A stretch of DNA of 22,556 nt from Actinosomnolentus pattersoniae (SeqCode) (lineage in GTDB: Bacteria > Actinomycetota > UBA4738): the NCBI GenBank assembly GCA_013817655.1, contig JACDCJ010000008.1, forward strand, positions 1 through 22,556, given 5' to 3'. How positions within the stretch are numbered: position 1 is the stretch's first letter; every line of letters begins with the position of its first letter. Under the pieces are notes generated by a model. The model was not told where the DNA came from, did no database searches, and was given only the letters and a program-made list of their open reading frames with translations. A program made the position numbers and the translations under genes. This document shows positions 14,653-20,411 of this stretch, in pieces.

Positions 14653-15366
14653 ATGAATCTCGGACTCGAGGGAAGGGTCGCTCTGGTGACGGCGGCCTCG
14701 AGGGGGCTCGGCCGGGCGTCGGCGGCCGCTCTCTCCCGAGAAGGAGCTCGCCTCGTGATCTGCGCCCGCGGCGAGGATGCGCTAGGCGAGGCGGCCGCAC
14801 AGATGGCCGGAGAGGTTCTGGCAGTCGCCGCCGATGTCACTGCCACCGAGACGCCCCAGCGCCTGGTGGACGCCGCGGTGGAGCGTTTCGGCCGGCTCGA
14901 CGTCCTGGTGGCGAACGCCGGGGGGCCGCCGCCCGGACGCGCGCTCGAACCGGACGATGCGGCGTTCGAAGCCGCGCTCAACGCGAACCTCATGACGTCC
15001 ATCCGCCTGGTTCGTTCGGCCGTGCCGCACATGACGACGAACGGCTGGGGCCGCATCTGCCTGATCACCTCGAGCGCCGTGAAGCAGCCGATCCCTCACC
15101 TCACCCTTTCGAACACCGCTCGAGCCGGGCTCTGGGCGTGGGCGAAGACCGCGGCCGCGGACCTCTTCCCCCTCGGGATCACTCTCAACCTGGCATGCCC
15201 CGGGTCGCACGCCACCGAACGAGCCCGCGCCCTCGGGACCGCGGGCGTGATGGGAGACCCGGAGGATTTCGGACGGGTCGTCGCCTTCCTGTGCTCCGAG
15301 CCGGCCGGCTTCATAAGCGGCGCGGCTCTTCAGGTCGACGGTGCATCCACCGCCGCCCTGTTGTAG
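14653..15366 (+). CDS. SDR-fold oxidoreductase-like protein with altered catalytic motif
   Basis: This 237-residue protein has a classical short-chain dehydrogenase/reductase fold. The cofactor loop reads TAASRGLG (13-20) rather than TGxxxGxG. NAG is at 88-90, and SS at 140-141 supplies the catalytic-serine position. Where YxxxK is expected the sequence reads SNTAR (153-157), so the usual catalytic Tyr and Lys are replaced by Ser and Arg. A subgroup of beta-ketoacyl-ACP-reductase-like SDRs with an imperfect cofactor motif and tetrad is known, and this resembles it (LTLSNTARAGL). AAGGAG lies nine bases before ATG 14653. It is 38 bases after the epimerase-like gene. It may be a redox enzyme with different chemistry, or a binding protein. 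Confidence 0.88.
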   Translation: MNLGLEGRVALVTAASRGLGRASAAALSREGARLVICARGEDALGEAAAQMAGEVLAVAADVTATETPQRLVDAAVERFGRLDVLVANAGGPPPGRALEPDDAAFEAALNANLMTSIRLVRSAVPHMTTNGWGRICLITSSAVKQPIPHLTLSNTARAGLWAWAKTAAADLFPLGITLNLACPGSHATERARALGTAGVMGDPEDFGRVVAFLCSEPAGFISGAALQVDGASTAALL

Positions 15367-15395
15367 CCGCTCCTCGATTCATCCGACCGAGGTTC

Positions 15396-15423
15396 TTGAA
15401 ACCGGACGCACCGCCGATAGGGT
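15396..15423 (+). promoter_or_regulatory. Possible promoter for the small membrane protein gene
   Basis: TTGAAA (15396-15401) and TAGGGT (15418-15423) are 16 bases apart and lie about 40 bases before the ATG at 15465. This would let the membrane-protein gene be transcribed separately from the upstream SDR gene. The hexamers are partial matches only. Confidence 0.35.
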
Positions 15424-15464
15424 GGAGGCGAGGTCGATCATCGTCGTTCCCCTGGGAGGAGGCC

Positions 15465-15857
15465 ATGGCAGAGGCGGCGCGCTCGACGGGCCAGATGGCC
15501 GGCCGCATCCTGTTCACGCTGATGGGCGCCGCTGGGCTCATCGTCGGCGCCTTCATGACCTGGGTGCGTGACCTCGACGGTGTGCGCCTCGGCGCGGGAG
15601 CCCTCTACCGGCGTCCGTTCGAGTTCCAGCCGGATCTGGTCACGAGCGTTGGGTTCGTCACGATCGTCCTGGGGTTGGTGGCGGTCGCCGGGCTCGCGAC
15701 GTCCGGCTGGCTCACCCGGCTGGCCGGGGCGCTCGGAATCATCGTCTTCATCCTGTTGCTGATACAGCTCTACGGCGCGGGCGTGGGCATCCTGCCGGGC
15801 CCGGGGCCCTGGCTGGTCCTCACGGGCGGCGTGATCGCGGTCGTTGGAGGCGGATGA
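15465..15857 (+). CDS. Small four-helix membrane protein
   Basis: This 130-residue protein has four hydrophobic segments at about residues 13-33, 58-79, 84-104 and 111-130, the last running to the C-terminus (GGVIAVVGGG). A short polar loop with RDLDGVRLGAG and LYRRPFEF sits between the first and second helices. I recognise no family. The reading lies in the same frame as a longer open stretch that overlaps the SDR gene, so the ATG at 15465 was chosen; it is preceded by GGGAGGAGG and follows the SDR stop by 98 bases. The function is unknown and no neighbour suggests one. Confidence 0.72.
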   Translation: MAEAARSTGQMAGRILFTLMGAAGLIVGAFMTWVRDLDGVRLGAGALYRRPFEFQPDLVTSVGFVTIVLGLVAVAGLATSGWLTRLAGALGIIVFILLLIQLYGAGVGILPGPGPWLVLTGGVIAVVGGG

Positions 15858-15862
15858 CCGCC
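15849..15862 (+). terminator. Short hairpin across the membrane-protein stop codon
   Basis: GGCGG-atga-CCGCC is a 5-bp inverted repeat that includes the TGA stop, in front of the convergent bPH_2 gene ending at 15910. It may help end transcription, but it is weak and has no T-tract. Confidence 0.22.
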
Positions 15863-15909
15863 GGCGGCCGTCGCATCATCGGAGCTCGGGTACTGCTTCC
15901 GAGGATGGC

Positions 15910-16590
15910 CTAGAGGCTCCGAACCCTGTGCAGGAGGCGAGCCTTCAGCTCGCCGTACTCCTCGTCGGACAGAACCGACATCCGGTGAAGCCGGTGCAGC
16001 TTGGCGAGCTCGTCGGCCACCGAGCCGGGCTGCCAGAAAGGCAGGCGTCCGGCCCGTTCCATGGCCTCCTTCCGGCGCGTCTCGTTGCCCTCCTTGCGCT
16101 CGAAGATGACCTTCTGGACGCGTTCCGGGTCGCTCACGTCCTGGAAGGTGACCGGTCCCGCTGCGGACTCGATGGTGAGGTCGCCGGCGCCCAGCAGCCG
16201 CTCCAGGATCGTCTGAGAGAACCGAACGTCGCTGATCCGCTCGAGCGAGATCTCGACGGACTGCTTCGCGATGAGACCGGACCGCCGGATGATCCGGTCG
16301 GTCGTGACCACGAAATGGGAGCTCGCCCAAGTGCTGATGAGCCCCGCCGGCCAGGCCAGAAACGCGGTGAGGCCCGCTATCAGGATCACGGCGAACGCCC
16401 ATGGCGCCCATGAATAGGGCGCATACAGGAAGCCGGCCCCGAGCCCCAGCAGTATCGCGATCGTCTGCGCCGCCGGCACGATGAGGGAGAGCCAGTGCGG
16501 CCGAAGGTCGAGCACGAGGTCCTCGTCGTCGGAGAGCAGCGAGGCGGGGAAGCTCAGGAGGTCCACTCCGGCACCGTACGATGCGCTCAC
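15910..16590 (-). CDS. bPH_2 (DUF304) membrane protein with C-terminal SHOCT domain
   Basis: This 226-residue protein begins with a short N-terminus (DEDLVLDLRPHW). Two membrane helices follow (about 35-56 and 62-84), and then a bacterial pleckstrin-homology-like domain (about 90-160: FVVTTDRIIRRSGLI, VEISLERISDVRFSQTILERLLGAGDLTIES). The TTDRII and GLI..Q..EI.L..I patterns are typical of bPH_2. The C-terminus (about 190-224: ELAKLHRLHRMSVLSDEEYGELKARLL) matches the SHOCT domain, a short oligomerisation module. Function at the membrane is unknown. GTG 16590 and GTG 16566 are both possible starts without a good Shine-Dalgarno. It lies 30 bases downstream of the methyltransferase gene and may be the last gene of the lon-led group. 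Confidence 0.85.
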   Translation of the reverse strand: MSASYGAGVDLLSFPASLLSDDEDLVLDLRPHWLSLIVPAAQTIAILLGLGAGFLYAPYSWAPWAFAVILIAGLTAFLAWPAGLISTWASSHFVVTTDRIIRRSGLIAKQSVEISLERISDVRFSQTILERLLGAGDLTIESAAGPVTFQDVSDPERVQKVIFERKEGNETRRKEAMERAGRLPFWQPGSVADELAKLHRLHRMSVLSDEEYGELKARLLHRVRSL

Positions 16591-16620
16591 GCGCAGTTCA
16601 ACGACGTGCGGCAGGCCGCC

Positions 16621-17448
16621 TCATGCCGCTCGCGCCGTCGCCCGCCGGGCGCGAAGCAGCACGTAGTCGATCATCTCGCGGCGACGAAGAGTCCGCACCT
16701 GTGCGAGGAAGAAGCGGGCGGCGAGCCGCTGTCCGGTGGGAACCTCGCCGGCGGCGCGAAGCCGTAGGGCGACCGCGGCGAGCGCCGGATCGATGACCCG
16801 ATCCCCGCACCGCTCCACTCGAACATCGACGAGGCCCGCCCGGCGCGCGAGGTCCGCGATGCGCTCCGCCGAGCTCAGGTTCTTCGCGCGGAGGCCCCAT
16901 AACCGAAGCTGGGCGAGCCCGGCGAGCCCCTCCAGGAGCCCCGGAGGCGGGCGTTCGACGGACACGTCGGACATCGTGAGCACTCCGCCGGGGCGGAGCA
17001 CGCGGACGACCTCCTCGAAGAAGATGCGGCGGGACCGGAAGTGGAAGGCCGCCTCCACGCTGATGACCCCGTCGACCGTCTCCGACCGGATGGGAAGCCG
17101 CATGGCGTCCCCCACAACGGGCAGGGCACCGGCCTCACCGAGCCGGGATCGACCGGCCCTCAGCTGTGACTCGGTGATGTTGAGGGCGACGAGCCGCCGG
17201 GGCCGCGCGATCCGGGCGATCAGGGGGTCCTGGGCGCCGAGCCCGTTCCCGACGTCCAGGATCACCCCGCCGCGGGGGAGATCCTGCGCCAGCGTCTCGA
17301 CCAGCCGGCGCACCGCGCGAGGAGCCTCCTCAAGCGTTCCGGGGCCTTCCCACAGGCCCAGGTTCAGCCATCCCGGGTCGAGCGCAAGGAAGAAGTTCGG
17401 CCCGAGGCTCTCGTACACCGTCGCGGCGGGGTTCCCTTCCTGGCGCAA
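16621..17448 (-). CDS. Class I SAM-dependent methyltransferase
   Basis: From TTG 17448 this is about 275 residues. SAM-binding motif I reads VILDVGNGLGAQDP (about 62-75). VVGDAMRLPI (111-120) and VISVEAAFHF (128-137) follow, then the post-motif LRPGGVL (151-157). The order and wording resemble small-molecule methyltransferases of the UbiE/EryG type; the target is unknown. Family-like sequence begins around VYESLGPNFFLALDPGWLNLGLWEG. The start is unclear: TTG 17448, GTG 17418, or a CTG at 17514 whose last two bases are shared with the TGA of the preceding gene. None has a well-placed Shine-Dalgarno. The long open frame continuing upstream is antisense-frame noise within the 815-residue gene. 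Tight spacing suggests it works with that protein. Confidence 0.88.
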   Translation of the reverse strand: MRQEGNPAATVYESLGPNFFLALDPGWLNLGLWEGPGTLEEAPRAVRRLVETLAQDLPRGGVILDVGNGLGAQDPLIARIARPRRLVALNITESQLRAGRSRLGEAGALPVVGDAMRLPIRSETVDGVISVEAAFHFRSRRIFFEEVVRVLRPGGVLTMSDVSVERPPPGLLEGLAGLAQLRLWGLRAKNLSSAERIADLARRAGLVDVRVERCGDRVIDPALAAVALRLRAAGEVPTGQRLAARFFLAQVRTLRRREMIDYVLLRARRATARAA

Positions 17449-17510
17449 GAGCGAGAGGGCGTGCCGGAAGTTCGCGGCGGTCCACCGGCCCCCACTGCCC
17501 GGCTTCCCGG

Positions 17511-19958
17511 TCAGGACGCGCTCCGGCCGTTTCCGCCCCCGAACCCGCGCACGATGGCCTCGCGCCGGTCGGGGACGCGCCGCCGCTCGTAACCCCAGAT
17601 GCCGTCCAGGCGTTCGGTTCCGGTCGTCTTCTCCAGCCCTTCCGACACCATCCGAAGGGACTCGACCACGCCGGGAACCATCAGCATGTGGCCGCCCGCA
17701 TCCCGGGGCATGTGCCAGCGAAAGTCGTGAAGGGTTCCAAGCTCGATCATCGCCTCGTTCAGCAGGTCGTAGAGGGCGCGAAGCCGGAAGAACACCGCCA
17801 GCAGTCCGCAGGTAGCAAAGAAGCCGTACGGCTCGATGCCGGCGAGGTGCGCCCGGAGGGCCTCCACGTCGTGGAACCGCGCGATCGCGCCCGTGAGGTC
17901 CTCGCGTTCGCTCTTCGCGGTACAGACGATGGCGTGAGGACGGACATCGATGAACCCGCCGACGCAGAGGTGATAGTCGCGATAGTCCTCGTACGCGCAT
18001 GGGTTGCCGCTCTCGCGATGGCCGCTCCGGAGCGCCCGCGAGATGCCGTCCCGCTCGGTGACCAGCAGTTCCAGTGGCGCGACGTAGAACCCGCTCCGAA
18101 CGTACGTACGCCCGTCGCGCTCGAACACGAGCGGAGATCCCAGGGAGGGAGGGATCCACACCGCGCGAAGGACGCGCTCCAGGATCCGGCGGAGCGCCTC
18201 CCTCTTCTGCGGAAAGAGGCCGTGCTTGCGCAGGGGCATGAGCGGCAGAAGGTCCTCGGGAGCCTCCGCAGCGGCCAGGACCTGCATGTCCTCGATCAGC
18301 GTCCCCAGGTCCAGAACGGCGAGATCCTCGAAAGTGAGCGTCCTCGAGCGCTCAACGAAGAACCGGGGCGCGTCGAACCGCTCCACGTCCACGTAGGGAT
18401 CGATGGCGTCGACGTCGAGGGTCCGCAGGCGGTGCAGCAGGATCAGGAGCGCCATGGTGTGCATCTCCGCCTGGTGCTTCGCCGAGCCGAGATCCTGCAG
18501 CGCCATGGGCTCCAGGCCCGAGAGCTGCGTACGCAGCAGCGCCGGCTGTGACAGGAAGTCCAGCACGTGGCGGGCGTTGTCGGTCTCGGGGTAGTAGCAG
18601 ACGCCGCCCTCGAACCACGGCGAGAGGGGGTCGTCGCCGAGGAGGGCCACCGTCGCGAGCATCAGGCCGAGCTCCCCGGCCGACGCCACGCGCATCACCC
18701 GGTAGAGCGCGTCGGCGTTCCCGACGCTGAAGAAGCCGTTCTCGCCGCTGCGGATCACGTAGGAGGGCACGAGATCCTCCCCGCGCTCGAATGCGGCGGG
18801 ACCAGAGGGGGGGTCGTCGAGCGGCACGGTGAGCGGCCGATACGTTCGAAGCGCCTGACGGGCCGGGACCGGCCGTCCGGCCTGGCGGCTCGCTCGGGAG
18901 CCGGTCGGCTGGGAAGCCTTCGAGCCGGGGAACACCTCGCCGGGTGCGTCGAAGAGCTTCTGGCGTATCTGGCGGTGCAGGGGGACGCGCTCCCGCACCC
19001 GCACCTCGTCGATCCCGATGGCGGCGGCCGTGATCAATACCTTGACGCCGGCCCCAGCATAGAGCCGGGTGAGCGTGTCCGCGTATCGCTGCTTGTCCGC
19101 CAGCCGACGGTCGAGGCCGCTGTGCGCGAAGCCGAGGCGGATCACAGGGTGACCGGAGGGCGAGTCGTCGAACATCCCACCGACGCCGGTGGTGTGGGCC
19201 ATGAGCACGCTCTCGGCCAGGCGCTCCTGCACCTCGACGAGATCATCCCGGAGGACCTCCACGAACCCCTCCTTCAGCTCGTCCACCTGATCCGCCCCGA
19301 CGCCGGGCACGTGCTCGGCTACGAGGAGCAGGTCGTCCTGGTGGTAGGCCACCAGGCTTGGGATCGGGATGCCCACCAACACCGAGCGGAACCGATCGAG
19401 CCCGCGAGGCTCCAGGTGGCGTGCCCGGTAGCCGTCGAGGAAGGCGGAGAACGGTCGCGCGGCGGCGACGGCTTCCGCGAGCGCCTTGAGGATGGTCTCC
19501 GGCTCGTCCTCTCGATCGGTGCCGATCGACCGGAGGAATTCCGCGGCCACGCGTCCGCGCTCCTCGGGTGGAGTTTGCCCGATGCGCTTGAGCCCGGGGA
19601 GAGCCGTGACCTCGAACCGTTCGAGGGCTATGAAGACGCCGCTCGCGGTGAGGTAGCCGCTGCGGATTCGCTGGGGCAGTCGATCGTGTCCGTGCCGGGA
19701 TTCCACGAAGCGAAACAGCCGACGCGTGAAGGCCTCGATCTCGTCCGAGGTTGTGCCCGTGGCCACGAGCAGCGGCACCTCCTCGGGGCCGGCTGGATGG
19801 ATGGCGAACATCTCCTCGTACATGCCGAGCATCTGCAGGACCGCGGTGCCGCCGACGGCGCCGGTGCCCCCGAGGAACATGTGCGCGTCCGCGTACCGGT
19901 TGCCCGACCGCGCCGCCTCCACCAGGCGAGGGCCCAGCCGCTGCTTCTTGAACCCCAT
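17511..19958 (-). CDS. 815-residue protein of unknown family with N-terminal Rossmann-like loop
   Basis: I do not recognise this protein. Near the N-terminus AHMFLGGTGAVGGTAVLQML (about 25-44) looks like a beta strand, a GGTGAVGG nucleotide-binding loop and a helix, as in NAD(P)-binding folds. The N-terminal half (1-340) has further strand/helix stretches such as VEVQERLAESVLMAHTTGVGGMFD and GVKVLITAAAIGIDEVRV. A basic, Ser/Pro/Gln-rich linker (about 343-372) leads to a mostly helical second half (395-815). That half contains GENGFFSVGNADALYR, CYYPETDNARHVLDFL and CAYEDYRDYHLCVGGF. No membrane helices are seen. ATG 19958 was chosen over the longer open frame because GGGAG lies seven bases upstream and the fold starts after it. 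Between a SnoaL-like gene and a methyltransferase gene, it may be an enzyme of a small-molecule pathway (inference). Confidence 0.85.
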   Translation of the reverse strand: MGFKKQRLGPRLVEAARSGNRYADAHMFLGGTGAVGGTAVLQMLGMYEEMFAIHPAGPEEVPLLVATGTTSDEIEAFTRRLFRFVESRHGHDRLPQRIRSGYLTASGVFIALERFEVTALPGLKRIGQTPPEERGRVAAEFLRSIGTDREDEPETILKALAEAVAAARPFSAFLDGYRARHLEPRGLDRFRSVLVGIPIPSLVAYHQDDLLLVAEHVPGVGADQVDELKEGFVEVLRDDLVEVQERLAESVLMAHTTGVGGMFDDSPSGHPVIRLGFAHSGLDRRLADKQRYADTLTRLYAGAGVKVLITAAAIGIDEVRVRERVPLHRQIRQKLFDAPGEVFPGSKASQPTGSRASRQAGRPVPARQALRTYRPLTVPLDDPPSGPAAFERGEDLVPSYVIRSGENGFFSVGNADALYRVMRVASAGELGLMLATVALLGDDPLSPWFEGGVCYYPETDNARHVLDFLSQPALLRTQLSGLEPMALQDLGSAKHQAEMHTMALLILLHRLRTLDVDAIDPYVDVERFDAPRFFVERSRTLTFEDLAVLDLGTLIEDMQVLAAAEAPEDLLPLMPLRKHGLFPQKREALRRILERVLRAVWIPPSLGSPLVFERDGRTYVRSGFYVAPLELLVTERDGISRALRSGHRESGNPCAYEDYRDYHLCVGGFIDVRPHAIVCTAKSEREDLTGAIARFHDVEALRAHLAGIEPYGFFATCGLLAVFFRLRALYDLLNEAMIELGTLHDFRWHMPRDAGGHMLMVPGVVESLRMVSEGLEKTTGTERLDGIWGYERRRVPDRREAIVRGFGGGNGRSAS

Positions 19959-20031
19959 GGAAAGGCTCCCGACCGGTCCCGGATCAGGGCCGGGCCCGGC
20001 GGCCAGTGTAGCGTCGGCCTGCTCGGCGCTC

Positions 20032-20400
20032 TCAGGGGTGCTGCATCCACCACTCGGTGAACTCCGAGCAGCGTCCCTCACCGTCGAACCGCAGGACCCA
20101 CAGGTTGCTGTAGCGGGTCTCCGGCTCCTTTCCGGTCGCGTGATAAGTCGTCACGCCGACGATGACGGCGAGGTCCTCGGCCACGACGAGCTGCTCCCAG
20201 GTGAAGTCGGTCTGACCGGGTTCGTCCTGGCGCTTCAGCCAACCCTGGACGATGCCGTCGCGCCCCATCCATGGCGGCCGGAACGGAGCCGTGTAGTAGC
20301 GAGCATCCTCGGCGAACAGGGAGCCGATATGCTCCGGGTCGTTCGAGTTCCAGGCGCGGATGTAACCCTTCATCCACTCGGCGAGCCTCGCATCATCCAT
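20032..20400 (-). CDS. SnoaL/NTF2-like protein
   Basis: This 122-residue cone-shaped NTF2-fold protein has an opening helix with YIRAWNSNDPEHIGSLFAEDARYYT, the typical SnoaL-like start. MGRDGIVQGW and strands VVAEDLAVIVGVTTYHA and YSNLWVLRFDGEGRCSEFTEWWMQ follow. Such folds serve as polyketide cyclases, isomerases, dehydratases or plain ligand-binding domains, so the activity is open. ATG 20400 has AGGAGGAGC seven bases upstream, and that Shine-Dalgarno overlaps the lon stop codon (11-base gap), so the gene is almost certainly co-transcribed with lon. A further 73 bases separate it from the 815-residue protein gene. Confidence 0.85.
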   Translation of the reverse strand: MDDARLAEWMKGYIRAWNSNDPEHIGSLFAEDARYYTAPFRPPWMGRDGIVQGWLKRQDEPGQTDFTWEQLVVAEDLAVIVGVTTYHATGKEPETRYSNLWVLRFDGEGRCSEFTEWWMQHP

Positions 20401-20411
20401 GGGAGCTCCTC

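Noticed and set aside
17449..18159. N-terminal extension of the methyltransferase frame into the 815-residue gene
   Set aside because: The translated extension is Arg/Gly/Pro/His-rich and lies in an alternative frame of a gene with clear coding character.
18567..20060. A long plus-strand open frame of 497 codons opposite the 815-residue gene
   Set aside because: Its translation is Arg/Gly/Glu/His/Val-rich without any family feature, as expected for the antisense of a high-GC gene. The minus strand has a Shine-Dalgarno, a fold-like start and normal composition.
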